A DNA stretch of 64,000 nt, taken from Agromyces marinus. GTDB taxonomy: Bacteria > Actinomycetota > Actinomycetes > Actinomycetales > Microbacteriaceae. Under the pieces are notes generated by a model. The model did no database searches and was not told where the DNA came from. It saw nothing but the letters and a program-made list of their open reading frames with translations. The translations under genes and the position numbers were made by a program. The stretch spans positions 434,001 to 498,000 of the forward strand of contig NZ_CP087879.1 of NCBI RefSeq assembly GCF_021442325.1, given 5' to 3'. Below are positions 17,416 through 25,236 of the stretch, in pieces (position 1 is the first letter of the stretch; the number at the start of each line of letters is the position of its first letter).

Positions 17416-18290
17416 GCGCCTCGGGTGGGCACCGGGTGCTCGTCGGCTACACCGCCGACGACGCCGGAGCCGACGCCCTCGCGCTCGGCGGGCGGATCGC
17501 CGCGTCGACGGACGCCCAGGTCGAGGTCGTCATGGTCCTGCCCATCGACGCGCGCGGCGGAGTCGTGCCGCGCGACCCGGGCTACGAGCGGCACGTCAAG
17601 GAGCGCTCGCAGGGGTGGCTGGCCGAAGCGTCCGCCAAGCTCGGCGAGAGCGTTCCGCAGTCGCTGCACGTCCGCTACGCGGAATCGTTCGCCGAGGGCC
17701 TGATGGAGGCGGCGCACGAGTTCGACGCCTCGCTCATCGTCGTCGGCGCCGCTCGCGGCGGCCTGTTCGGGCGCTCGCGCGTGGGATCGGTCGCCAACGA
17801 CCTGCTGCACTCGGCCGACGTCCCGGTCGTCGTCGCCCCCGTGGGCAGCCGCGAGACGCCGATCCGGCTCGGGGTCACCCGGGTCACCGCAGCCGTCGGC
17901 AGCCGACCGGGCCCGGTGCTCGAGGCATCCGTGCGCCTCGCCTCGGCGACCGGCGCGCCGCTGCGGCTGCTCTCGCTCGTCCCGGTCGACCTTCCCGCGG
18001 GGGTCGACACCTCGCTCGTCGAGCTGACCAGCGTCGTCGGCGCGCAGAAGGTCCTCGACGACGCCAGGGCGGCACTGCCGGCCGGCGTCGACGCGACCGC
18101 CGTCGTCGCGACCGGCGACACCATCGAGGCATCCGTGCGCGCACTCGAGTGGCACGACGGCGAGGTCGTCCTCGTCGGCTCGAGCCGCCTCGCGGCGCCC
18201 CGCCACCTGTTCCTCGGCTCCACGGCCGCGAAGATGCTGCGCGAGCTGCCGGCACCCGTGATCGTGGTGCCCCGCAACACCCGATCCTGA
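17412..18290 (+). CDS. Tandem UspA-domain universal stress protein
   Basis: A 292-residue protein with two UspA folds (about residues 5-145 and 150-290). The first ends with IVVGAARGGLFGRSRVGSVAN then a VPVVVAP strand; the second ends with VLVGSSRLAAPRHLFLGSTA then APVIVVP. Both glycine-rich loops fit the ATP-binding G-2X-G-9X-G(S/T) pattern. The GTG start overlaps the putrescine oxidase stop (GTGA). Placement between an H2O2-producing oxidase and a permease may mean it supports stress or energy sensing during amine use, but that is inference. Confidence 0.85.
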   Translation: MSASGGHRVLVGYTADDAGADALALGGRIAASTDAQVEVVMVLPIDARGGVVPRDPGYERHVKERSQGWLAEASAKLGESVPQSLHVRYAESFAEGLMEAAHEFDASLIVVGAARGGLFGRSRVGSVANDLLHSADVPVVVAPVGSRETPIRLGVTRVTAAVGSRPGPVLEASVRLASATGAPLRLLSLVPVDLPAGVDTSLVELTSVVGAQKVLDDARAALPAGVDATAVVATGDTIEASVRALEWHDGEVVLVGSSRLAAPRHLFLGSTAAKMLRELPAPVIVVPRNTRS

Positions 18291-18301
18291 AGGTTCCTGC
18301 A

Positions 18302-19852
18302 ATGTCGCAACAACAGCCCAGCCCCGTTCCGTTGACCGAGGCGACCCGCGCGGTCGACTCCCGGGAGCACGGCCTGTCGAAGAAGGGCCTCTCGGCCGGA
18401 TCGGTCGGGCTCATCGGCGCGATCGTCATCGGCATCTCGTGCATCGCCCCGGCGTACACGCTGACGGGCTCGCTCGGCCCGACCGTCGCCGAGGTGGGGA
18501 CGCAGCTTCCGGCGATCTTCCTGCTCGGGTTCATCCCGATGCTGCTCGTCGCGTTCGGGTACCGCGAGCTCAACAGCGCGATGCCCGACTCGGGCACGTC
18601 GTTCACGTGGGCCACGCGCGCGTTCGGCCCGTGGGTGGGCTGGATGGCCGGTTGGGGACTCATCGCGGCGACCGTCGTGGTGCTCTCGAACCTCGCGGGC
18701 ATCGCGGTCGAGTTCTTCTACCTGGCGCTCGCGCAGGCGTTCAACAACCCCGAGATCGCGAACCTCGTCGGCAACCCGTTCGTGAACGTCGCGACCTGCC
18801 TGGCCTTCATCGCGGGCGCCACGCTCATCTCGTACCGCGACATGCAGACGACCCAGAAGCTGCAGTACTGGCTCGTCGGCTTCCAGCTGCTCGTCATGAT
18901 CGGGTTCGGCGTCGCCGCGTTCTGGCACGTCGCGAACGGCACCGCGTTCGACGCGACCCAGGTCGAGCTCAGCTGGTTCAACCCGCTCGAGGTCGGTTCG
19001 TTCTCGGCGATCGTCGCGGGACTGTCGGTCTCGCTGTTCGTGTTCTGGGGCTGGGACGTGACCCTCACCATGAACGAGGAGACGAAGGGCTCGAACTCGA
19101 CGCCGGGCAAGGCCGCGACCCTCACGGTCACGATCGTCGTGGCGATCTACCTGTTCGTCGCGATGGGCGCGCTCGCGTTCGCCGGGGTCGGCACCGAGGG
19201 CGTGGGCCTCGGCAACCCCGAGATCCAGGAGAACGCGTTCTTCTACCTCGCGGGCCCGATCCTCGGCCCCCTCGCGATCCTCATGTCGTTCGCGGTGCTC
19301 TCGAGCTCGGCCGCGTCGCTGCAGTCGACGTTCGTGTCGCCCGCGCGCACGCTGCTCGCGATGGGGTACTACGGCGCGCTGCCGTCGAAGTTCGCCCGGG
19401 TCAGCCCGCGCTTCTTCACGCCCGGCTACGCGACCGTCGTGTCGGCGATCACCGCGGCCGCGTTCTACGCGATCATGCGCTTCGTCAGCGAGGACGTGCT
19501 CTGGGACACGATCACGACGCTCGGCATCATGATCTGCTTCTACTACGGGATCACGGCGTTCGCGGCGGTCTGGTACTTCCGCCGGACCTGGTTCCGCAGC
19601 GGACGGAACGTGTTCTTCCGGCTCGTGGCGCCCCTGGCCGGCGGGCTCATCCTGACGGTGCTGTTCGTCGTGACGCTGATCGACAGCATGGACCCCGACT
19701 ACGGTTCGGGCTCGAACATCGGCGGGCTCGGCCTCGTGTTCATCCTCGGCGTCGTGATCCTCGGCCTCGGCGTCGTGGTCATGCTCTGGCAGCGGTTCCG
19801 ACGCCCCGAGTTCTTCCGCGGCGCGGGAATCACCCGCGACGTCGCCGAGTGA
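18302..19852 (+). CDS. APC-family amino acid/polyamine permease
   Basis: A 516-residue permease with about 12 to 13 membrane helices. The first helix region GLIGAIVIGISCIAPAYTLTGSLG and the GTSFTWATRAFGPWVGWMAGW segment are typical of the APC superfamily. It starts 11 bp after the UspA gene, the last gene of the putrescine/GABA run, so it is the probable uptake system for putrescine or GABA. A related permease stands beside the second semialdehyde dehydrogenase (44075-45619). Substrate assignment rests on neighbourhood only. Confidence 0.88.
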   Translation: MSQQQPSPVPLTEATRAVDSREHGLSKKGLSAGSVGLIGAIVIGISCIAPAYTLTGSLGPTVAEVGTQLPAIFLLGFIPMLLVAFGYRELNSAMPDSGTSFTWATRAFGPWVGWMAGWGLIAATVVVLSNLAGIAVEFFYLALAQAFNNPEIANLVGNPFVNVATCLAFIAGATLISYRDMQTTQKLQYWLVGFQLLVMIGFGVAAFWHVANGTAFDATQVELSWFNPLEVGSFSAIVAGLSVSLFVFWGWDVTLTMNEETKGSNSTPGKAATLTVTIVVAIYLFVAMGALAFAGVGTEGVGLGNPEIQENAFFYLAGPILGPLAILMSFAVLSSSAASLQSTFVSPARTLLAMGYYGALPSKFARVSPRFFTPGYATVVSAITAAAFYAIMRFVSEDVLWDTITTLGIMICFYYGITAFAAVWYFRRTWFRSGRNVFFRLVAPLAGGLILTVLFVVTLIDSMDPDYGSGSNIGGLGLVFILGVVILGLGVVVMLWQRFRRPEFFRGAGITRDVAE

Positions 19853-19905
19853 CCCGCGCGCGGGTCGTCGTCTCCTCACCGTGACGGCTCGCGCGTGACC
19901 ATGGA

Positions 19906-19940
19906 CCGCCCCGCCGGCGACACCCGGCGGGGCGGTTCGT
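19906..19940 (+). terminator. Intrinsic terminator after APC permease
   Basis: A 12-bp perfect stem (CCGCCCCGCCGG / CCGGCGGGGCGG) with a six-base loop is followed by TTCGTCGT. It stands 53 bp after the permease stop and would end the putrescine/GABA transcript. It is G/C-only and lacks a long T-run, as is usual in this group. Confidence 0.7.
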
Positions 19941-20043
19941 CGTCTGCGCCGCCGCCCGCGCGCCGCCCGCCCGCGCCGCCCGCCCGCGCCCGCGCGTCGC
20001 CCGCGCCCGCCCCCGCGCCCGCGCCCGCCGCCCGCCGCGCCCG
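19941..20043. repeat. Low-complexity C/G-rich tract
   Basis: About 100 bases made almost entirely of CGCCCG, GCGCCC and related words, with strong strand asymmetry (C-rich on the plus strand) and almost no A or T. It sits between the terminator and the first copy of the palindrome family, in a convergent intergenic region. No gene is supported here. Confidence 0.6.
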
Positions 20044-20101
20044 CGAGCGGATGCCATCTGCACCGCTCGACCACCCCGAGCGGTGCATATGGCACCCTCT
20101 C
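20044..20101. repeat. Intergenic palindrome family, copy 1
   Basis: Left arm 20044-20069 and right arm 20077-20101 share the core GCCNNNTGCACCGCTC / GAGCGGTGCANNNGGC. The outer left arm is degenerate compared with the other three copies (24176, 36216, 51335). It lies between the convergent APC permease and small membrane protein genes. Confidence 0.8.
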
Positions 20102-20119
20102 GGGCGGCGGACGATCGCG

Positions 20120-20503
20120 TCAGCCGCGGGAGCGGCTCGCGCGGCGCAGCACGCCCGCGAGACCGGCCACGAGCAGGATTCCGCCGAGGGCCAGCAGGAG
20201 CATGAGCCCGAGCATCGCGGGCTCGAGCGAGGACCACCAGGCGGATGCCGCGTCGCGGCGCTCGGGATCGACGACGGTCCACAGGGTGGTCGCAGCGATC
20301 GCGGCGAACACGAGCCCCCAGAGGATTCCCGCCCAGCGGATGCGGGGGCCGTCTCCGGCGCCGGCGGCGGTCGGCTCGGATGGGTGCAGCACGGCCGTCG
20401 CCTCGGTGCGTCCCGTGGCCTCGGGCGGCGACAGCACGGCCGTCGGCTCGGCGTCGGCGGCGGAGTCGCCGGGGCGACCGGATCCGTTCGCGGGCTCGGT
20501 CAT
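20120..20503 (-). CDS. Small two-helix membrane protein
   Basis: A 127-residue protein with a hydrophilic Thr/Ala/Pro-rich N-terminal half and two hydrophobic segments (ILWGLVFAAIAATTLWTVV and AMLGLMLLLALGGILLVAGL), ending in a basic tail. I do not recognise a named family. The ATG overlaps the TGA of the PspC protein gene (ATGA), so it is the second gene of that operon and probably works with it at the membrane. Confidence 0.75.
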   Translation of the reverse strand: MTEPANGSGRPGDSAADAEPTAVLSPPEATGRTEATAVLHPSEPTAAGAGDGPRIRWAGILWGLVFAAIAATTLWTVVDPERRDAASAWWSSLEPAMLGLMLLLALGGILLVAGLAGVLRRASRSRG

Positions 20504-22056
20504 TTTCTTGCCTCCTCGTCCTCGTGGTTCACGATCAGGATGCGGCTCGCCCCGGTCCGGATCGAGAGCGTCGCGTCGGGCCGGCCGGGCGTCGTGCCGG
20601 TGCCGATGGAACCGGCCCACTCCGAGTTCCCGGGTGCGGTGAGTTGGGCACCGTCGAAGTACGCCGTGCTCGACCCGTCGACCCGGGCGAACTCGACCCA
20701 GCACGACCCGCACTCGACCCGCAGGTCGAGCCGGGCGTCGTTGCGGAGCTCGACGACGATCGACCCGGCCCCCTGCAGGAGCTCCATTCGCGCCGGCGCC
20801 GTTCCGACCGCGTCGCCGTCGACGTGCAGGAACGTGTTGCCGACCGGCTGCACGTACGTGCCCGTGCGCACCTGCCCGTCGATCGAGCCGACCACCACGG
20901 CGCCGGGCCGCGGCGCCGCGGCGCTGGCGAGCGTGCCGACGAGCAGTACGACGACGACGAACGCGAGGAACCCGCTCCGACGCCGGAGCACGCCGGCGAG
21001 CACCATCGCGAGCGCGCAGGTCAGGGTCGCGACCGCGAGGCCGATGGTGCCCGCGGAATCCCGTTGGTCGGGCGAGGACATCGCCACGACGGAGGCGATC
21101 GCCCCGAGCGCGAGCGCCGCGCCGATCGTGGCGACCACGTACGCGAAACTGGTCCGCGGCCGGGTGCGGCGCCGCTCGCGCCGAGCCGCTTCGGCCTGCG
21201 CGGCGAGCTCGGCGGCGCGGGCCCGGTTCTCTGCGGCGGCCGCCGCACGCGCGGCACGGCTCGCGTCGGCCTGGGCCCGTTTCCACGCGTCGTGCTCGAC
21301 CCGCCAGGCGTCGTACTGGGCCTTCCACGCGGCGTACTCGGCGGTTCCGTTCGATGCGCTCGTCGCGGCCGGGGGAGTGGGCGCCGCGCCACCCGTCGGG
21401 TCGGGCACGGTACCCGGGGCGGATGCCGCGGCCGCACCCGCGCCCGCACCGGCCTCGCCGCCGGCCGAGGCATCCGTTCCGGCACTGCCGGCCGAGGCAT
21501 CCGTTCCGGCACCGCCGGTCGCGGCATCCGCTCGCGACCTGCGCACGACCCAGACGATGAACCACACGATCCCGGCGATGCCGGCGACCGTCCACAGCAC
21601 CGGCCAGAGGTTCACGCCCAGCGGATTGAACGGGTTGAACGGGTTGAACGGCACGTCCCAGTCGAGCGGACCCCACGCCCAGCCCCAGGGGAGGATCCCG
21701 ACGAGCAGGAAGACGCCGATGCCCACGAGCGCCGAATCCCAGACCCCGCGGATCGCCTGCTCGAGGTGGATGCGACCGGTCGTGTCGGGCAGCAGCAGCC
21801 AGGCGGCGCCGTACGCGAGGAACGCCGGTGCGCCGAAGAGCGCGAACACGACGAGCACCCCGCGCACGATGATCGGGTCGATCCCGAGCCGCGCGGCGAC
21901 GCCCCCGGCGACACCGCCGATCCAACCCGGGGTGCGCGGCACGTTCAGCGATCGGAGCCAGTCGAAGAAGCCGGAGCCGGAAGGCGCGCCGGCCGGCGTC
22001 CCCGGTGGCGGCGGGGCGGGCTGGTCGGTCTCGGGTGGGGCGGAGTTCTGGGCCAT
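20500..22056 (-). CDS. PspC-domain membrane protein with C-terminal envelope-stress-like domain
   Basis: A 518-residue protein. After a Pro-rich start, residues about 35-95 form a PspC domain (GGVAGGVAARLGIDPIIVRG then a hydrophobic helix and AYGAAWLLLP). Further helices follow, then an Ala/Gly-rich linker, a coiled-coil-like stretch rich in Ala, Arg and Glu with three DAW/AAW repeats, two more helices and a C-terminal beta-rich region resembling the LiaF/toastrack type of domain. PspC proteins sense or signal envelope stress. It is divergent from a histidine kinase that itself carries a PspC domain (22171), which suggests a shared sensing circuit. Confidence 0.82.
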   Translation of the reverse strand: MAQNSAPPETDQPAPPPPGTPAGAPSGSGFFDWLRSLNVPRTPGWIGGVAGGVAARLGIDPIIVRGVLVVFALFGAPAFLAYGAAWLLLPDTTGRIHLEQAIRGVWDSALVGIGVFLLVGILPWGWAWGPLDWDVPFNPFNPFNPLGVNLWPVLWTVAGIAGIVWFIVWVVRRSRADAATGGAGTDASAGSAGTDASAGGEAGAGAGAAAASAPGTVPDPTGGAAPTPPAATSASNGTAEYAAWKAQYDAWRVEHDAWKRAQADASRAARAAAAAENRARAAELAAQAEAARRERRRTRPRTSFAYVVATIGAALALGAIASVVAMSSPDQRDSAGTIGLAVATLTCALAMVLAGVLRRRSGFLAFVVVVLLVGTLASAAAPRPGAVVVGSIDGQVRTGTYVQPVGNTFLHVDGDAVGTAPARMELLQGAGSIVVELRNDARLDLRVECGSCWVEFARVDGSSTAYFDGAQLTAPGNSEWAGSIGTGTTPGRPDATLSIRTGASRILIVNHEDEEARK

Positions 22057-22170
22057 GCCTCGATGGTGCCGTTCCCGCGCGGGCGGCCGCCATCGGGCAT
22101 CGCCCTGAGGCGACCCTGAATCCCACGCCCGGGGGCGCGGCCGGCGGCATCCGGCTGCTTGAATCGAGGC

Positions 22171-23340
22171 ATGTCCGCCGTCACCCCGGTCCCGCGCCTC
22201 ACCCGGCGACGGGACTGCCTGGTCGCCGGCGTCGCGGGCGGGCTCGCAGACCACCTCGGGTGGCCCGTCGCCGGTGTGCGCGTCGGGTTCGTCGTGACCG
22301 CGCTGTTCGGCGGTGCCGGGCTGCTGCTCTACGCGTGGCTGTGGGCGTTCACCCAGTGGGACGGAACGGATGACGCGGCGCGCATCGCGCGGCGCGCGCC
22401 CGTCGCGTGGATCCTCGTGTCGGTCGAGGCCGCGGTGCTGCTGTGGGGGATCGCGGCGGTGCTCGACGCCGGATCCGACCAGGTCGACCGGGCCGCGCCG
22501 GCGGTCTTCACCGCGATCGGGTTCGCGGTCGCCGCCGGGGCGTGGGCGACGCTGATCGATCGCCCCGACCCGGACCGCGGTCCGCGGCACGAACAGGCGG
22601 TGCGCGCCGTCGCGGCCGCGCTGCTCGTCGTGCTGGGGCTCGTCGCCGCGGCGGTGCCGGGGGCGGGCTTCGCCGGTGCGATGCTCGCGGTGCTGTGCGC
22701 GGTCGGGGTGGGGCTCGTGTTCGCGCCCTCCCTCATCGCCGTCTGGCGCGACCTCACCGACGAGCGGGTGCGCCGGATCCGAGACGAGCAGCGCAGCGAG
22801 ATCGCGGCGCACCTGCACGACTCGGTGCTGCAGACGCTCGCGCTCATCCAGAACCGCGCGGGCGCGTCGAGCGAGGCCGGGCGACTCGCGCGGGCGCAGG
22901 AACGGGAGCTGCGCAGCTGGCTGTACGACGGCGACGCGCCGGCCGACAGCGACCTCGCGACCGACCTGCGCGACTACGCTGCGGCGCTCGAGCTCGACTA
23001 CCCGGTGCGCATCGAGGTCGTCGTCGTCGGCGCGTCGGTGGAGCGTGCGAGCGGAGAGCTCGCGGCGGCCGCCCGCGAGGCGATGCTGAACGCCGCCCGC
23101 CATGCCGGCGGTGAGGTGTCGGTCTACCTCGAAGGGTCCGAGCGAGGGGTCGACGTGTTCGTGCGCGACCGCGGCCCCGGGTTCGACGCCGCGAGGGTGC
23201 CGGGCGATCGTCTCGGGGTGCGCGAGTCGATCCTCGGCCGCATGCGCCGGGCCGGCGGGAGTGCGACGGTCACCTCGGGCGCCGGCGAGGGCACCGAGGT
23301 GCACCTGCGATCCGAGACGGAGGGCGCGCGTGCGCGATGA
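22171..23340 (+). CDS. PspC-type sensor histidine kinase (NarL/DesK-like)
   Basis: A 389-residue kinase. Residues about 10-65 are a PspC domain (CLVAGVAGGLADHLGWPVAG) followed by several membrane helices. The dimerisation/phosphoacceptor box is EIAAHLHDSVLQTLALIQ (His near residue 210), and the ATPase domain has EAMLNAARHA and DRGPGFD. It phosphorylates the response regulator encoded by the next gene, which overlaps it by 11 bp. The start is ATG 22171; TTGAAT ends six bases before it, hinting at leaderless transcription. This arrangement matches MacS/PspC-HK systems that respond to membrane perturbation. Confidence 0.88.
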   Translation: MSAVTPVPRLTRRRDCLVAGVAGGLADHLGWPVAGVRVGFVVTALFGGAGLLLYAWLWAFTQWDGTDDAARIARRAPVAWILVSVEAAVLLWGIAAVLDAGSDQVDRAAPAVFTAIGFAVAAGAWATLIDRPDPDRGPRHEQAVRAVAAALLVVLGLVAAAVPGAGFAGAMLAVLCAVGVGLVFAPSLIAVWRDLTDERVRRIRDEQRSEIAAHLHDSVLQTLALIQNRAGASSEAGRLARAQERELRSWLYDGDAPADSDLATDLRDYAAALELDYPVRIEVVVVGASVERASGELAAAAREAMLNAARHAGGEVSVYLEGSERGVDVFVRDRGPGFDAARVPGDRLGVRESILGRMRRAGGSATVTSGAGEGTEVHLRSETEGARAR

Positions 23341-24094
23341 CCTCGAGCCGAGCGACCCGAACCGGGTTCCGGCGCCCGAAGCAGGCCGGAGCGGGGTTCC
23401 GTCGCCGGAACCTGCTTCCGGTGCGCGAGGCCGTCCGACGCTCCGGGTCGTCGTGGTCGACGATCACTCGATCTTCCGGTCGGGCCTGCGTGCCGACCTC
23501 GACCGGTCGATCGAGGTCGTCGGCGAGGCCGCCGACGTTCCGCAGGCGGTCGCCGTCGTGCTCGCGCAGCGACCCGACGTGGTGCTGCTCGACGTGCACC
23601 TGCCCGGGGGAGCGGATGCCTCCGGCTCAGGTGGCGCGGAGGTGCTCCGGCGTGCGGCTCCCCACGTGCCCGACACGAGGTTCCTCGCCCTCAGCGTGTC
23701 CGACGCGGCGGAGGACGTGGTCGGCGTGATCCGCGCGGGTGCCCGCGGCTACATCACGAAGGGCACGTCGGGTGCCGAGGTCAGTCGCGCGGTGCACGCC
23801 GTCGCGACCGGCGACGCCGTGTTCTCGCCGCGCCTCGCGGGCTTCGTCCTGGATGCGTTCGGCGCCGCCGTCGGCGAGACCGCGGCGGCCGACGACGAAC
23901 TCGACCGGCTCACCGCGCGCGAGCAGGAGGTGATGCGACTGATCGCCCGCGGCTACGCCTACAAGGAGGTCGCGTCGAGCCTGTTCATCTCGGCGAAGAC
24001 GGTCGAGACCCATGTGTCGTCGGTGCTGCGCAAGCTCCAGCTCTCGAGCCGGCACGAGCTCACCGCGTGGGCCAGCGCCCGCCGACTCCTCTGA
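23330..24094 (+). CDS. NarL-family response regulator
   Basis: A 254-residue regulator starting at GTG 23330 inside the kinase gene. An unusual 40-residue Pro/Ala-rich leader precedes the receiver domain, which has the acidic pair VDDH, the phospho-acceptor Asp in VVLLDVHLPGG, and a lysine in YITKGTSG. The C-terminal LuxR HTH reads LTAREQEVMRLIARGYAYKE and VETHVSSVLRKLQL. It is the partner of the PspC-type kinase. Targets are probably the divergent PspC operon, by analogy with similar systems. Confidence 0.9.
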   Translation: MRDDLEPSDPNRVPAPEAGRSGVPSPEPASGARGRPTLRVVVVDDHSIFRSGLRADLDRSIEVVGEAADVPQAVAVVLAQRPDVVLLDVHLPGGADASGSGGAEVLRRAAPHVPDTRFLALSVSDAAEDVVGVIRAGARGYITKGTSGAEVSRAVHAVATGDAVFSPRLAGFVLDAFGAAVGETAAADDELDRLTAREQEVMRLIARGYAYKEVASSLFISAKTVETHVSSVLRKLQLSSRHELTAWASARRLL

Positions 24095-24175
24095 CGCGCG
24101 CCGCTGCACGTGCCGCCGCACGCCGGGCGCCGGGCGCCGCGCTCCGCGCCCGCTCGCCGCGCCCGTCGCACACCT

Positions 24176-24235
24176 CGAGTGGGTGCCATATGCACCGCTC
24201 GCGGACCTGAGCGGTGCATTCGGCACCTTCTCGCG
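24176..24235. repeat. Intergenic palindrome family, copy 2
   Basis: Left arm 24176-24200 begins CGAGTGGGTGCC and right arm 24209-24235 ends GGCACCTTCTCGCG. The core words TGCACCGCTC and GAGCGGTGCA are identical to the other copies. It lies in the 257-bp gap between the response regulator and the HadA-like gene, both on the plus strand. Confidence 0.85.
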
Positions 24236-24288
24236 CAAGGGGGCCGGGCGCGGGGCATGGGAGGACGGGGCCGGGTCGGGTCGACGGG

Positions 24289-24321
24289 GCGGATGCCGCG
24301 ACGGTCGGCCGCGGCATCCGC
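24289..24321. repeat. Hairpin built from inverted GGATGCC words
   Basis: Arms GCGGATGCCGCG (24289-24300) and CGCGGCATCCGC (24310-24321) are perfect complements around nine bases. It stands directly upstream of the promoter at 24340 and may terminate transcription coming from the two-component genes. Confidence 0.65.
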
Positions 24322-24339
24322 TCGCCCTCGCGCGCTGCG

Positions 24340-24345
24340 TAGACT
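24340..24345 (+). promoter_or_regulatory. -10 box for leaderless HadA-like gene
   Basis: TAGACT ends exactly six bases before the GTG at 24352, the spacing that puts the transcription start on the first base of the start codon. No ribosome site is present, which supports a leaderless transcript and decides the start. Confidence 0.6.
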
Positions 24346-24351
24346 GTCACG

Positions 24352-24798
24352 GTGCCAGTGAACCCCGAGCTGCAGGGGCGCGAGTTCCCGCCCGCCGCGC
24401 CGTACCTCGTCGGCCGTGAGAAGGTGCGCGAGTTCGCGCGCGCCGTGTTCGCGACCAGCCCGATCAACCACGATGTCGAGGCTGCGCGCGCGGCCGGCCA
24501 CGCCGACGTCGTCGCGCCGCCGACGTTCGCGGTCGTCGTGCAGGAGCACACGCTCGCGCAGCTGCTCGCCGAACCCGACGCCGGGATCGACTTCTCGAGG
24601 GTCGTGCACGGCGACCAGCGGTTCACCTCGTCCCGGGCGATCGTCGCGGGCGACGAGCTCACCGCGCGGCTGACCGTGTCGAGCGTGAAGACGCTCGGCG
24701 CGCACTCGATGGTCACCGCGGAGTCGGTGATCTCGGATGCCGCGGGCGAGCACGTCGTGACCGCGATCTCCACCCTCGTCGTACGAGGAGACGACTGA
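24352..24798 (+). CDS. FAS1-like dehydratase / HadA-like MaoC N-domain protein
   Basis: A 148-residue hot-dog protein with the motif VAPPTFAVVV and EHTLAQLL helix found in the N-terminal MaoC-like domain (HadA/HadC type). Alone it lacks the catalytic Asp-His pair; the partner encoded next, overlapping at TGATG, supplies it. In mycobacteria such heterodimers dehydrate 3-hydroxyacyl-ACP in FAS-II. Microbacteriaceae have no mycolic acids, so the substrate here may be another 3-hydroxyacyl thioester. It heads a three-gene run with murB. Confidence 0.82.
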   Translation: MPVNPELQGREFPPAAPYLVGREKVREFARAVFATSPINHDVEAARAAGHADVVAPPTFAVVVQEHTLAQLLAEPDAGIDFSRVVHGDQRFTSSRAIVAGDELTARLTVSSVKTLGAHSMVTAESVISDAAGEHVVTAISTLVVRGDD

Positions 24799-25235
24799 TG
24801 ACGCAGGCGAACCAGACTCCCGACTTCGATGCGCTCGCCGTGGGCGAGGTCGTCGCCGAGCGCCACGTGCACCTCACGCGCGATGCGCTCGTGCGCTACG
24901 CGGGCGCCTCGGGCGACTTCAACCCGATCCACTACCGCGACGACGTCGCCGCGTCGGTCGGCCTGCCGGGCGTGCTCGCGCACGGCATGCTGACGATGGG
25001 ACTCGCGGTCCAGCCCGTCGTGGACTGGGCGGGCGACCCGGCGCGCGTGGCCGACTACCAGGTGCGGTTCACGCGACCCGTCGTGGTCGACCCCGAGCAG
25101 GGAGCGGATGTCGCGATCAGCGCGAAGATCGGCCAGCTCGACGCCGAGGCGCGCACCGCGCGCGTCGACCTCACCGTGACCTTCGAGGGCGCCACGGTGC
25201 TCGGCAAGGCGCAGGTGCGGGTGGTGCTCGCCTGA
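24798..25235 (+). CDS. MaoC-family (R)-hydratase / HadB-like
   Basis: A 145-residue hot-dog dehydratase. The hydratase-2 signature is complete: YAGASGDFNPIHYRDD with the catalytic Asp and His, then GVLAHGMLTMG. It reversibly hydrates 2-enoyl thioesters, most likely as a heterodimer with the preceding gene product, whose stop overlaps its ATG. The murB ATG follows its stop after a single base, so all three are one operon; this order recurs in actinobacteria. Confidence 0.87.
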   Translation: MTQANQTPDFDALAVGEVVAERHVHLTRDALVRYAGASGDFNPIHYRDDVAASVGLPGVLAHGMLTMGLAVQPVVDWAGDPARVADYQVRFTRPVVVDPEQGADVAISAKIGQLDAEARTARVDLTVTFEGATVLGKAQVRVVLA

Positions 25236-25236
25236 C

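Noticed and set aside
19941..20043. Possible short gene in the C-rich tract
   Set aside because: The bases are low-complexity CGCCCG words with no ribosome site or plausible start and lie after a terminator.
17675..20095. An 806-codon minus-strand open frame opposite the UspA and APC permease genes
   Set aside because: The predicted protein is a charged Arg/Glu/Asp-rich sequence with no motif, while the plus strand has two convincing families.
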